Positions 46,517 to 58,022 of a stretch of 64,000 nt of DNA are shown piece by piece. Origin of the DNA: Lenzites betulinus (lineage: Eukaryota > Basidiomycota > Agaricomycetes > Polyporales > Polyporaceae); assembly GCA_022264855.1 (NCBI GenBank), contig JABYQU010000014.1:1-64000 (forward strand). The letters run 5' to 3'. A program made the translations under genes and the position numbers. The notes under the pieces were generated by a model. It did not search any database. It worked only from the letters and a program-made list of their open reading frames with translations, and was not told where the DNA came from. Every line of letters starts with the position of its first letter. Positions within the stretch are counted from its first letter, which is position 1.

Positions 46517-47302
46517 GGGACGCAGAGAGTATTACAAGAGGCAGAGATAGATGAGAAAGCAAGACGACACTAAATGGAGGCGGTGGTGATGAGCATGGGC
46601 GGGGAGGCGAGTGGTGGGAGATCGCACCTGTGACGCCTGGAGAGGAACTAACAGGAAGATGCCATACGAAAGAAAGAAAGGAAACGAGACGGGGGACGGA
46701 GACGGCGAGCTCAGCAGGGAGCTGCGAGCGGCGGAGAGTCAGGGTGGAAAGCAAGTGCAAAGGAAAGTTGCCAGCCAGAAGGTGAGAGCAGAAGCGGCGC
46801 GTCGGCTGGGTTTGATTGGCCCCCACGCTTACCAAACATCAAACACACTGATTGTTGATTCTCGAATACACTGCTCGCACTACGCTAACACGACGATCTG
46901 CTCAGTACAGTAAGGAGGGTGTGGTACGGCGTGCAGCCTGCCGCCGCCGTAGTGCCCGTCGTGCGCGCAGGCACAGACAGCGTACTAGTTGTGGACGCAT
47001 ACAGCGACCCGAGCATCTTCCCCGGGCGCCTCTCACACCAGCGTCTGGCGCCCCGGCATCGGCCGCGCAGGGCCGTGCCTGGCCCGGGCGGCCGCCGTCT
47101 GATGCGCCCCGACAGCGGTGCCGCCGGCCCCGCCGCTCACATACGCCCCCGGGAGCCGCAGCGTCGGCGTCATGCCCCGGGCCATCACCGCCATCGTTCT
47201 TCCCGCCTCCTCCGCCGGGTCGGGCACGTACTCCGTCCGCTGGATCGTCAGTCGCCTCCACGCCGCCGTCAGCACCGACCTGCACAGTGCATCGCGATGG
47301 AC
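46517..47302. other. Intergenic, 786 bases, GC-rich
   Basis: No firm gene. On the minus strand 47275-47033 is open and GC-rich and could be a 3' exon of the RRM gene, but the only candidate intron is about 27 bases, too short. The rest is the promoter of the 46516 gene. Confidence 0.4.
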
Positions 47303-48221
47303 TCACTTCAGTTGACCCAGCTTCTCCTTCCACACCGGGAGCTTGCCCGCGTTGGGGTCCTTCTTCTGGGCAACGCGCGTCTCCACCGCGCTGCTCAGCT
47401 CCGGAAGGTCGGCCGCGCTGAACGAGACCTGCGCACATTCAACGATTGACACACAATATGTTCACAGCTGCCTCGAACATACGCACCACGATCTCTCTGC
47501 CGTAGAACTCGGCTCCGTCGAGCTCGACAGCGTCTCGAGCTGCAGTGCCGTTGGAGAACTCGACAGTCGCGTAGTGCACGCCCGGCTGGACACCCCCGAA
47601 TCCGAGGAAGCCGCCCTTCAGGTTAGCGGTCGGGACGCAGATACCGCCGCTGGCGCGGATGAGCACGCGGCGGACGGGTCCACACGGGGCGAAGAACGCC
47701 TCCACCTGAGCCTCATTGACCTCGGAGCTCAGCTAGCGAGATAGCGGTGAGCATCCCTCACAGATTTGGCACTCGCTACGACTCACGTTTCCGACGTAGA
47801 CGAACGACCAGTTGGCCTCGACGGGCCTCTCGACGGGCTTGACGACTGTCTTGACCTCCGCCTTCTTCTTGGCCATGCGGAGGCGCTCTCGCTCGCGGAG
47901 GTCCATCGATCCCCGCGTGCGAAGCTTGCCTTCCTTGCCTTTGCCCTTGTTGCGCTTGATGACGGGCTGTGCCTCGGCGCGCGCGGGTCTCTGCGTCCCG
48001 GTGCGCATGGTGGATGGACCGGCCAGGAACGACGACTTCTCGTCCTCGACGGTCGGCTTTTGGTACTGCTGCGCGTCAGGGAGAGTGAGGACCACGCTTG
48101 GACCCAGGGCTAGCCCCGCGCATACCTTCGGCGGCTGTCTGGCAGTGGGGATAGTGGCCAACGACCCTTGAGCGCGGGAAGATCCCAGGGAGGAGGTGGA
48201 GGGGCATCTGAATCGCGCCAT
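47303..48221 (-). CDS. RRM-domain RNA-binding protein
   Basis: Start 48221 (MARFRCPSTSSLGSSRAQGS). A basic N-terminus (IKRNKGKGKEGKLRTRGS, ERERLRMAKKKAEVK) is followed by one RNA-recognition motif: RNP2 is WSFVYVGN|LSSEVNEAQVEAFF across an intron, then GPVRRVLIRASGGI and RNP1-like YATVEFSNGTAARDAVELDG with FYGREIVV. The last exon encodes VSFSAADLPELSSAVETRVA and PVWKEKLGQLK, stop at 47303. The loop between RNP2 and RNP1 is longer than usual. It resembles Nop6/Nop13-type proteins but I do not assign an orthologue. Confidence 0.78.
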
Positions 48222-48716
48222 GGTGATCGATAATTGTGTTGAAGTCTTGAATATATCTTGGTTTTCTTGTACGCCGCGGCTGTTGTGGCCTCTTGGTGGG
48301 CGCGGGGTCTTGAGGGTGGGGGTTGAGTCGAAAGGGGCTCTGGAGGTGGTGGTCGTGTTATAAGGAGTTCAACATGCGTTCAAGCGGACGCGGGCGCGCT
48401 TTAACGCTCCCCCATTTGCCCACGACCTTAGCCGCCCGTTTCCCTGGTGATTAACGCGACTGGTTCGTTTTCGAACCGCGCGAGGGGGGGACAATGGAGT
48501 GCGCTCGTACTCGCATAGCGAACTTGGCGGACAATCCGAATTGGTGCACTTCACGTGATCCCGGATCACTTCTCCGGATCGTGGGCCGTACGCCTGGCGC
48601 TCCGCAAGCCCAAGCGCACCTTGCCCAGTCCGCTGGTCAGAATCGACCTGCAGCACGCTCCTCTGCCCTCGCCGTGCTTGACCTTTTCGAAGCAAAGCCC
48701 TCCTTTGTAAGCAGCC
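48222..48716. other. Divergent promoter region, RRM gene and FMC1
   Basis: About 495 bases with no exon. It supplies promoters for both flanking genes. Confidence 0.45.
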
Positions 48717-49170
48717 ATGGCAACTGCGCAACACCGCTCCACGTACCGCGCCATTGTGCGCGAGATGAACCAAGCTGTACGTTTGACCACCCCCGTAAGG
48801 CCGTCCTGGCACTCATCCCGTGTGCATCAGTCGATATACGCCCGCGCAGTGAGGCCAAAATCAGTCTCGGCATACATACGAACGCTCTTTGAGGAGCGTC
48901 GAGAGGGCAACGATGACGCGCAGCGGTTCCACCACGACACGCGCAATGCGGCGACGTTCTTACGCTCGCAACGGATATACCGGGTACGTCGCTTTGGTTT
49001 TGCTTGGACTTTTCTTGGATTGTCCTTTCTGACACTCGAGGTGCCCATGACAGATATTATTGGAGCGATATAACCCTTTGCTAGGTCTGTCGAAGGAAGA
49101 GCATATGAAGAGAACGGCCAACCGTGTGGGCTTGAACATGCCATTGCCCGTCACGCCAAAAGATGAATAG
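48717..49170 (+). CDS. FMC1: Fmc1-type ATP synthase assembly factor (LYR-like)
   Basis: Small mitochondrial assembly protein needed with Atp12 for F1 assembly. Three exons: MATAQHRSTYRAIVREMNQA | SIYARAVRPKSVSAYIRTLF through FHHDTRNAATFLRSQRIYR | ILLERYNPLLGLSKEEHMKR and TANRVGLNMPLPVTPKDE, stop at 49170. The internal phases fit without frame change. The pattern TYR-x2-VRE, then a central helix pair with AATFLRSQR and a C-terminal VGL-x-MP, matches FMC1/FMC1-like proteins. About 110 residues as expected. An unnamed LYRM-family member is the main alternative. Confidence 0.8.
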
Positions 49171-49463
49171 TGGTTTCGCGTCCTCGCGTCCTCACCTATA
49201 TTCACTACACCACACCACGGTCTATATTCATATTGCTTTATTTGGTACATGCATGCGGAGGGCAACACGCACAGTGCACGCGACAGCCTGGGCAGGCAAA
49301 AAGTGTGCGGTCAGGCAAATTGGAAGTACACGTTTTCGTGCCGCAGGGCGACAGATCCAGACAAGATACAATACAGGAGTGCGTCAGTGCAGGATAGCAG
49401 GGGCAACGGAGCAGGTGGAACATTGGGATGCCCGAGGATAGTGCAAGGGGGGTGTCGTAGAAA

Positions 49464-49943
49464 TCAGTCCGACTCCAAGTCTTTTGCCTCCCTGTATATA
49501 CGCATACGTGTCAGTCGCGATAGTCAATGAGGAGGGAGGAATGGTACTTATGATATACAGGACGTTGTTACAGCTGTACATTGGCCATTCTATCCGTGAG
49601 CATAGAGTAGAGCAGGAAAAGACAACCAACACTGACCGGATGAACACCTCGCCAAGCGCGCCGTTCGACTTGCCATCCTGGAACTCCTCCGTGTTCGCGA
49701 GCTGTTCGCACGATCAGTCGTGTCTCCACTCACCATACTAAACTGAGACTCACCTGGAGGTTCATGTACCCATCTGTGCTCACCAAGAAACCCTTGTACT
49801 CTAGCCCCCATTTTAGGCGCACGTAGACGGGCTTGCCGGTGAGCTCCTGCATGAAAGGCTTGGGGTTGACGGGGTTGACCTGCAAGACGCCGTCAGCACG
49901 CGATTCAGTGGGCAGAGCAGCGAGCGCGACGCACGGCAGACAT
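49464..49943 (-). CDS. SNRPF: Small nuclear ribonucleoprotein F (SmF)
   Basis: Sm-ring subunit of spliceosomal snRNPs. Exon 1 is just nine bases, MSA (49943-49935). A 55 base intron joins to [20 protein letters not shown] and [20 protein letters not shown] (Sm1). Next exons give [20 protein letters not shown] and [19 protein letters not shown], with Sm2 containing the RCNNVLYI RNA-contact loop. The stop is at 49464. Total near 85 residues, which is normal for SmF. Confidence 0.94.
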
Positions 49944-50163
49944 GGTGGCACAGGGGGTGGAGGAGCGCAAGGGTGCGAGCAAGCGCGGGACCGGCGCTGG
50001 ACACGTGCGGACTTCCAAACACTCTGGCAGCTCGCAGATCGACGCGCATATAAAGCTGCAGCGTCTCTCCGCCAGTGGGCCCGCCCCGCGACCGCGTCCG
50101 CTCCCCTGCCCCCTCGCTCCCCCTGCCTCTCCCCGCCGCCCGCGCACTTCGCCCGCCACCACC
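49944..50163. promoter_or_regulatory. Shared promoter of SmF and NC2-beta
   Basis: 220 bases separate divergent starts of a splicing gene and a transcription repressor gene. The 3' half has runs of CCCCTGCC/CCCGCC on the + strand. Confidence 0.5.
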
Positions 50164-50838
50164 ATGTCCGACCACGAAACGGGCAGCATGCCCTCCGATG
50201 AAGACCTCTCCCTCCCGAAGGCGACCGTCACAAAAATGATCGCAGGTGCGCCCCGGCGCGGACGGCACAGTGCCCCCCGTGCGCGACCCCGTTGACCCGC
50301 CGGCCGCAGAGCTGCTCCCGAACGACGTGACGTGCGCGAAGGAGACGCGCGACCTGATCATCGAGTGCTGTGTAGGTGAAGGCGGCCCCGTTTGTGCCCT
50401 CGCGTGCGCCCGTGTTGAGCGCGCCACTTCTTCCGCCAGAATTCATCCACCTGATATCGTCGGAGGCGAACGAAATATGCGAGCAGGAGTCGAAGAAGAC
50501 CATCGCACCCGACCACATCATCTCGGCACTCAAGGTGCGTCGGTGCGCGCTGTGCGCTGTGTGTCTGCCACTGACGCAATGGCTGCGCCCGTTCCCAGCG
50601 TTTGGGCTTTGAGTCTTTCACCGAGGAGGTGGAGAGTGTGCTCAAAGACCACAAACAACAACAGAAGGTACGGACATGTGGCGCCTTTGTTCGCGCATCC
50701 ACCTCATCCGTCTTACAGGACCGGGAGCGGAAAGTTAACAAGATGGTCGAATGCGGACTTTCGGAGGCAGAGCTGTTGGCCCAGCAAGAAGCCCTCTTCG
50801 CGCAAAGCCGCGAAAAGTTCCGCACGACCCAGCAGTAG
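50164..50838 (+). CDS. NCB2: Negative cofactor 2 subunit beta (Dr1/Ncb2)
   Basis: Histone-fold subunit that with NC2-alpha clamps TBP on promoters and blocks TFIIA/TFIIB. Start 50164. Exons give [20 protein letters not shown] followed by TVTKMIA | [20 protein letters not shown] | [20 protein letters not shown] with [12 protein letters not shown] | [20 protein letters not shown] | [20 protein letters not shown]. The order of helices matches Dr1 exactly. It ends EKFRTTQQ at 50838. Confidence 0.94.
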
Positions 50839-51064
50839 ACACCCCGGTCTCACATGGTTCGTTCTCCCAGTCCCGCCGGCATTGCGTCCAGCGCAGCACG
50901 CGGTCCACCCATCCGGGTCCGCCCCATTTCGTGTGGAATATTCGATGTCGGACGATTGCTCCCTCGCTTCGTGTATTATGGCACCAAGATATGGTGCGCG
51001 CGCGTGTGTCGCATACAGCTCTCGATTACTCTTCGTACGCCCGTGTAATTTGTGCATGATTTAT

Positions 51065-52533
51065 TCACTTTGTACCTTTCGTCGCCGCTAGACGTTCCTG
51101 TAGCTCTTTCAGCCGCCGCGCCGGCGAGTCTCCGTTCCAGTGCTCGACCTGCTTGCTGCCTTCGGCAGTCTCGTGCCTGAGGCGTGGTAGACCCTCTTGC
51201 TCAATGGTGAACGACGCCGAAATGGTAGCATACAGCGTGGCTATATGCGGTGAGAGTTAGCACATGCTTGCAGACCAGGGGTCTCACGGCTGACCTTCGC
51301 GCACGTCTCCATTCGACAAGACCAGCCCGGCAGCAAGGCCCCCCAGGAAGCTGTTCCCAGCACCTGTTCGACGTATGCGGTGTCAGCATCCCCGACTGTT
51401 GCGGACGCCGGGTTACGTTGCCAATAAGCACCTGTAACATCCACAACTTTGGCCGCGCTGCCCGGACCGCCCCAGTATGCGTCAACCCAGACGTTGGGCT
51501 GCCCTCTTTGAGCGATGCATGCCCCCATGGCGCCGCTGCGGATGATTACGGAGCCGCGCCCCTCAGGGCCGACACCCATCTCCAGGAATTGACGGCACGC
51601 TTCCTCAACGAGTTCCTTCGTCGGGGAAAGAGGCAACGAGAGCAACGCGAGTGCTTCCTCGGCGTTGGGGCTGCATCCGAGCATAAGTTGCAACTCTTCG
51701 GAGGGCAGCGCAGGATGTGCCCACCTCAGTACGGAAATGTCGGGCAATACTGTTCGAAGCGCGGGGAGCTCTTCGGGCACGCATCTATACTAGCTTTTCT
51801 GCGCGTTAGAGGGCCGCGCGAAACACGGCGGGGGCAGCGTCGTACGGGTATGGGCTCGTACACCGTCGTCGGGTGCCAGGTGCTGTCTTGCTTCACTTCA
51901 GACATAATCTCGCTTGCGCGGGAAGGGGAGCATATGAAGTGTATGATGCGCGGGTGGGCGAGTTTCGTGTCCGCCAAGTCGCGGGGCGTGATGCGTATCC
52001 TCGGGGTGAGGTATTCAAAGCTAGACATATGTACATAGGCAGTGAGCTCGAGAGTTCGAGCATGGGGCGGAAGAGCGTTCATACCCTCGAAGTTCGCCCT
52101 GGTAGGCGTTCAGTGCTCTTGTCGTGCCGCGACCTGGGTGGTCCCTGTAGAGCCACATGTCCTCCCCATAGGCATCCAAGGCGCTTTGGATATGCGCAGG
52201 GAAATCATCACCCCTGTCGATGATCATGCCCACGCTCGATGGTGGTAGCCTGCGGATGGATTACTGTAAGCTTTTCCCGCAGCGTTTGACAACTAGAAGG
52301 GGGGAACGGCACCATATCCGCGCTCCGATCGCAGCGTATGTACCTCCGCCACCAATCTACGCGTTAATGTATTTAGTTTATGTGTGCACAGGACGCCGCT
52401 GAGAAGTCAATGTACTTACTTGCGGCGGTAGAGTCTTCCCCGTGGGGTTGCCGTTCTCGTCCGCGAAGGAGAACTCGTCGATGATAAACATACCCAATGA
52501 GACGAACTCGAGCGAAGTGCTCTGCAGAGCCAT
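51065..52533 (-). CDS. PfkB-family protein, Mak32-like
   Basis: Sugar-kinase fold related to yeast Mak32. Start 52533: MALQSTSLEFVSLGMFIIDE, then ENGNPTGKTLPPQ and IGGGGTYAAIGARIW across an intron. Next are GMIIDRGDDFPAHIQSALDA, FEYLTPRIRITPRDLADTKL and VPEELPALRTVLPDISVLRW. PfkB signature 2 reads VVDVTG|AGNSFLGGLAAGL, so the usual catalytic Asp of GAGD is Asn. The last exons give TLYATISASFTIEQEGLPRL and end at 51065. If N replaces the general base, sugar phosphorylation may be weak or absent, so I would not call it a working kinase. Confidence 0.8.
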
Positions 52534-52910
52534 CACTGTATGCGTTCACTGGTCAAGGATGCTAAAAGGCTGTGTCCGGGACGATTGTACTGCTATGTGG
52601 TCACTTGATGGTGGTGGTCAGTAGGTGAAGCTGCCGCGGGCCCGTCTAGGATGGTAGATAAGATAGGGTTCTCTCAAACGTGAGGCCGAGGCCGGCGAGC
52701 ACATCCCTCTGTGTTGAGGCGCTATTAAGTGGTCGTAAACAACTAGCATTCACCATATACAGTATGTACCGCCTGAACAGCGTGGACTAAACTACAAATT
52801 GTACTTCTACATCATACTACACATCCCTATCCATGTTGTCGTAAACCGATCGTGAACCAGCCCGGGTTTGTCGCCCAGGTGGGTGCGTAACAGGAATCTC
52901 ATATGCGTAT
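52534..52910. other. Intergenic between Mak32-like and expansin-like genes
   Basis: No gene is seen. It holds the Mak32-like promoter and the 3' flank of the expansin-like gene. Confidence 0.45.
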
Positions 52911-53515
52911 TCAGGGCTTGAAACCCTTCTTCTCGAAGTGCCAGGACACCGACACCACGCCCTCGTCCAGGGTCGCGCCGAGCGCCTGGAAGAGCGAAGG
53001 GCTCATGTCTGGAGCGCATCTTGTCAGGTGCTGTGGAAATGTCGGAGAAGTATAAATTGAACGCACCGACGTCGCCAGGACCGCATCCGGGGCACGAGTC
53101 GCGGACGAGACCAAATGCCTTCTTGCCGTTCTTAGTGTTCGTGATCTCCATAAACTGCAAAAGAAAAAAGGCGTATAGATGAGCGACATGCACTGCAAGT
53201 GTAGCATGACGGTACTAACCTGCTCGCAGTTGCCACCGCTGCCGAAAATGGAGCTTGAAATGGCGACGATGTGATCGCTGTCTACGTTGTGCTTCCCGCA
53301 AGCACCGAGACCGACGTTGAAGAAGGTGCCCTGAGATGATATGAGATATTGCTGATCAGTTATGTCCGGACCAGACAGAGCATCAAACAACTCACCCGTC
53401 CAGAGTGGGTGATGCGCTTGGCAAGGGTCGCCGTCTCAGGTGTTACGGGCGCAGGGGCTGCGATGACAGAGCCAACGAGGGCGAGAGCAAGGGTGATGTA
53501 GGTGAACGGGGTCAT
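52911..53515 (-). CDS. Secreted DPBB (expansin/RlpA-like) protein
   Basis: Small secreted double-psi beta-barrel protein. Start 53515 with signal peptide MTPFTYITLALALVGSVIAA. A Kex2-like LAKR lies just before the mature part. Exons give RITHSGR | GTFFNVGLGACGKHNVDSDH with IVAISSSIFGSGGNCEQ | FMEITNTKNGKKAFGLVRDS plus CPGCGPGDV | DMSPSLFQALGATLDEGVVS and VSWHFEKKGFKP. The three Cys pairs and the CPGC.. DMSP motif are typical of the basidiomycete group once called riboflavin-aldehyde-forming-like. No expansin CBM63 domain follows. Probable cell-wall or fruiting-body protein. Confidence 0.9.
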
Positions 53516-54561
53516 GGCTGAAGGAGGGCTGTTGAAAAATACGCAAGGAATCCTGCCGCACAGCGGTGATGAACGAGGAGAGAGTGAAGTAAGAAGTTGT
53601 ACAAGAAGTGGTGAAAGCTAGACGTTCTACGTCTGGGTGAGCTGATCGCGCTGCGAGACTGGCTGGGGAGCCTCGTGGCATGGTGTTCCGTTATATACGC
53701 TCCATGTCATAGCCATAAGGGACCGGGGTAAATGAGCGGCCTCTGGACAGCTATCTGCCGGATGATGTTGTCCGAACGGCGAATGCTTCCGCAATACGCC
53801 AGGAACGAACAAGACTTCGTCGAGAACGTATGGACGAGCACCCAGCCCCTGAGGCTAGTCTGAGGCTGCGCCGAAACTTGGATGTCATCATTTGCTACCG
53901 GACATATTTCAGAATTCGCCAGCCTCCTTGATGCCGTACAGAGGGATACGATTGTTTCCAAGGTATCTGGCGAGCGCGAGCCATGCGGTTCTGAGGGCGA
54001 ACGACCTGTTTCTCGAGCGGATCAAAATGAACACCGGTTTCTTTGGTCGCAAGTACAGTAGCTGAACAAACACTCGTCAGTGTTACAGTGCGACGCGGCG
54101 TTCATTGATACGGATACCCACAGGTTGGTTTGAGCGGCCAGCGGTTGTGCAGGGTTGTGCTGAGTAACACGATGCCATGTTCTCGTATGTTGTTCACATA
54201 ATTTCCAGACTAAGCGGCATGTTTGCCGGGGATAAGGAAGAGCGAGATCAACGCTCTACCAAACAGAACAAAAACAGCGAGATCAAGGCGTGATCGGCGC
54301 CCTTTTTAGGCTGTGTCTACACTGACCGATCCGATCTATGTGCCAAGCTTGCCACACTCCCTCAAACACCGGCGTGCTGCTGCCGCAGTCACGAGTTCCT
54401 TCGAGCTGATCGTTGTAGCGCCTTCAAGCAGCGTACGCCGGGCTGACTCCGATTGTACACAAAATCGCCCATAGCATCCCGGTCCAATGTCTATACACAG
54501 TCAGGTCGGGGTCACTTTACCAGCATCATCGCGTCCCGGGACTCGCATCATCTCCAATACC
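53516..54561. other. Intergenic, 1.05 kb
   Basis: No gene can be supported. A TATA-like GTTATATACG near 53690 lies upstream of the expansin-like gene. The remainder has no repeats that stand out. Confidence 0.45.
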
Positions 54562-55614
54562 ATGGACGTGTGGGCCGTTACTCTGGATACCACCGCCGTT
54601 GGCGAACTGGAGGACGTGAGTAACTACTGCGTCTACTCAAATGCAACGGCCTAAGAGATTGTCTCAGCTTTACCAACAAGGGTTGCTTCTACTCGACGAA
54701 GAGTCCAAGGTGCATCTAAAGAAGTATTACCATCGTATAGACAGCGTTCGTGAGTATAACTGTACATAGTCAAGGATACTCAATGAATTTGCTACAGGTG
54801 GCTTAATAGGGCGTTTCTTACCCCGTCTTCTCCTCAAAGAACGTGGTGTTCCTGTGGAGTCTGTACGATTTGCTAAGACCCAGGCCGGCAAGCCTTACAT
54901 CGTAAGGCGGTCCAGTGCGTACTGGGGATCTAGCCTGACTGGTCTGATTGATGGTATAGACCACCGAACTTGATATACCCGTGGGATACAATATTACTCA
55001 CGACAATGGAGTAATCGCCATGGCGTTCAGCAGCGGATCCAGCCTCTATCCGGACCCTCCAGCATACAGGATCGGCGTAGACGTCATGCTCCTTCAGCTC
55101 CCGAAGAGAGATACCTTTTCTGGCTTTGTGGAGATATTCAGGGATCAGGTTAGAGAGACGCGTCATATTATCAGCGAATCATTGTTAAGACAACCTGATT
55201 GTACAGCTTACCGACTTGGAGCGCAAGATCCTACTCCCACATGCTCCGGCTCCTTCAATATCAAAGCATGAAGAGCTGCGACGATTCTACCTCATATGGA
55301 CGCTAAAGGAGGCATACACGAAGGCCCTCGGCCTTGGTATGGGGTTCGACTTCAGTCGCATCGAGTACGACGTTCCAAACGATGTCGTCCGCATTGATGG
55401 TCAAGTTCCACGCGGATGGGAGTTCACGCGATTCAAACTGATTAACCCCGTGCGGAGTATTAATGCTGAGGAATATGTAGGAGTTACAGCCAGGTTTGTT
55501 GGCGAAGATGCTGCTCCTGAGTGTAAAGTGCGTGTAGAGGAAGCTCCTTCGTGGCTTCGAGTGTTTGATGCCAAGGAGTTCTTGACTACGACCATTGCGA
55601 AGCTATCTGTATAA
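54562..55614 (+). CDS. Sfp-type 4'-phosphopantetheinyl transferase
   Basis: Cytosolic PPTase of the Lys5/NpgA class that activates alpha-aminoadipate reductase and, where present, PKS and NRPS carriers. Start 54562 (MDVWAVTLDTTAVGELED). Short exons lead to RFLPRLLLKERGVPVESVRF and KTQAGKPYI, then TTELDIPVGYNITHDNGVIA (the HDN motif), RIGVDVMLL with the Mg-binding Asp, and the W-x3-KE-A-x-x-K motif in LIWTLKEAYTKALGLGMGFD. It ends at 55614. GVDVM replaces the common GVD(V/I)E, so one acidic ligand looks substituted. Together with the AcpS gene the window covers both carrier systems. Confidence 0.88.
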
Positions 55615-55887
55615 ATGTGCAGCACTCGAGCGAATTGTATTTTTATGCCCAGGCCAGGGCGCACGAAGACTATCGTGAATTTGTTCTCACGTTGCAACGT
55701 ACGAACTTGAGCGCCTTCCAAATGGGGACCGACACAGCAGTACACACGCTGCGCTGCCGCTTGCCAGGGTGCCTGAGCCAACTCGTTCAGTCCCAGGCCT
55801 TACTCTCGCTTACCTGCACTCTCTTCATCGTCCGTCGCACGGTCGATATCTCCGTCTCTTCGGCGTCGGTCACCTTATAGGCTTGTC

Positions 55888-57706
55888 ATGCCTCGCGTAC
55901 GCTCTCTCCGAACACAGGCCCTTTCTCCGAAGCGCGATGTATCCCCCGGCCCCCCTTCACCAACATTCACCGAAACGACCAGCGCATCTGTCCTGAACTT
56001 CGGCCCCGAGGGCCCTCGGAAGATCATCACCCGTGCAAACCTCAAAGTTAGTATACAGTCATACGAGGATGTGAGTACACCATAGGCTATCGAAGGCGAG
56101 TACTTGGTGACTTAGCGCCTTATCGCAGCTCCTGAACAGATGTGCGACTTACCGTGCGGCTTTGCTAACGATGTCAAGAGCCAGTGCAGGATTCGCAGAT
56201 GCCATGGAGGCGTGCTCTGGGTACGTGCACCACCATCACTTCCGCAACTGCAGGGGCTCATTTCTACAAGACTTAAGGGACCGGAGTACGAGTCAGGGAC
56301 GAGGATGCAAGCAGCGGCGGGATTGCATCATCTAATGAGCAACCATTTCCACGTCATGGTGAGCTTCCTCCCACATGTTCGAAGCCGCCAGTCTGATATG
56401 CCATGGCCAGGCCGAGACTTTGGATAAACAATTCGAGAAACCTCTCCGGCAGCACCTCGAGAACTATCGTACTGTAGTCAACGTACGTCGCAAACATCGC
56501 AGCACTTTCTACAGGGCTGACATAAGGACTACAGGAACGATCAAACTCGTATGAGAGGGCGCTGCGGGAGAAAAGCAGCATCATCCGTCAGACGGAAATG
56601 GGTAATATGAAGCAGAAGGGCAGAAGTAAGGTTTACTGCTGCGCGTCCCATTTGCCCATCTCATACTTTCGCTAGATCTGCAGTCCTTCCGTGAGGCGTT
56701 ATCGGTGCTGCAAAAGCAGGTTGACGATCTTGACGAGCTCAAGTCACGACACTACCAGGAAATTGTCGAACACGAAGAGGAAGTATGGGACTTCGTGCAA
56801 GGCAAGATTTGCCTCTTGGTGCGCTCAACTATGGACGTCTTCGACAGGGTCACATCGAAAGCGTGAGTCTCTGCGCATCGGACACGATCACAAAGCTCAA
56901 TCCAGTTATATAGTTCAGACCCAGTAATAGAGCCAATGCTCCAAACGATACCCGACCCATTCGATTCCTACGGCCCAGCCCCTTCCGAGGACCAGATCTT
57001 CAGCATCCTCCCCCCGCTTTCCGTCATTGCCAACGCGCCCTCATCCACGCCCAGCCCACTCACCTCTACGCCCGACCTCGAAAGCAGCGATGGCATACCC
57101 TCAGCGAAGAACTCATGGTCAGCTGCGACGGGTGGTTTCTTCCCCGACACCGCTGCATGGGCAGACCTACCCTCGAACTCCACTCCTCCGGGCTCCGCTC
57201 CAGGATCGGGGCTGACCTCCCCGGCCAGGTCCATTTCGCCGCCCGCAGTGGGCAAGGCCGCTACTACATCAGGCATCAACCGACGACATTCGCACCCAGT
57301 AGCCACTGCGTCCTCCTCCCCGCCACACCATCGCAAATCAGAGTCGAAGCTGAGGAGCGTACTCTCCGTCATCGACGAGAGCCGCTCACGGACGAACGGC
57401 GACCCTGACGACGGGCAGACTCGCAGTATATCAGTGGAAGCCGGCCTCGATACAGGAACTTCCACGACGAACGGCAAGAGCACGACCCCATATCTCGGCC
57501 AGGTCGACGCGAGTGTATGGAGCGGAAACCGGTTTGGTCTCACTCTCCCAGATCAGTCGCGCGGCGACGACGACACGACGCCGCAGAACACAATACGCGC
57601 GAGACCGCAGTCACCAGCATCGCCCTTCTTCGACGGCACACCGTACGCCGAACGAAGCCGTAGTCCACAGTCGGACGATACGACGAGGGCCGTGCCTACC
57701 ACCTGA
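55888..57706 (+). CDS. Ivy1-like I-BAR domain protein
   Basis: Membrane-binding protein resembling yeast Ivy1 (vacuole, Vps33/Ypt7 and TORC1-linked). Start 55888 (MPRVRSLRTQALSPKRDVSP). The helical region is spread over short exons: IITRANLKVSIQSYED | LLNRCATYRAALLTMSRASA, then MQAAAGLHHLMSNHFHVM, KPLRQHLENYRTVVN, ERALREKSSIIRQTEMGNMK, LQKQVDDLDELKSRHYQEIV and FVQGKICLLVRSTMDVFDRV. This is the long three-helix pattern of an I-BAR. The last exon (about 56920-57706) is a Ser/Pro-rich disordered tail. Identification as Ivy1 rests on overall pattern, so the exact orthologue is less certain than the BAR call. Confidence 0.75.
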
Positions 57707-58022
57707 GATGGATGATCCATTATAATATACCTCCTGATAGACATGCGTGGTATACGTTCGTGCACTTTCGCTTTCGCCATGTCATGTATTCCTGCGCCGG
57801 ACCACCCAGTCCGATTTCGCCTTTCTCTTACAGGGTTACGTCGCGGACGCTTCCTTCATTCTTGGCCGCATCTGACCTGTGGGCCATTCTCTACTCACTT
57901 TCGCAGACTGTATGTAAATATTCGCGCTATAATCTACGTTTTAGTGCATCTCGTATTACCCCAGTGTATTATAAGTACGCATTTTCCGCCTTTATCCAAC
58001 GTTCAGCGTGCAGGACGCGTCT
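57707..58022. other. Convergent 3' flanks of Ivy1-like and MSD1
   Basis: 316 bases between two convergent stops, AT-richer in the second half. No gene is seen. Confidence 0.5.

Noticed and set aside
53516..54561. A gene in the 1 kb gap before the Sfp-type PPTase
   Set aside because: No frame has a domain, a signal peptide or exons that splice together.
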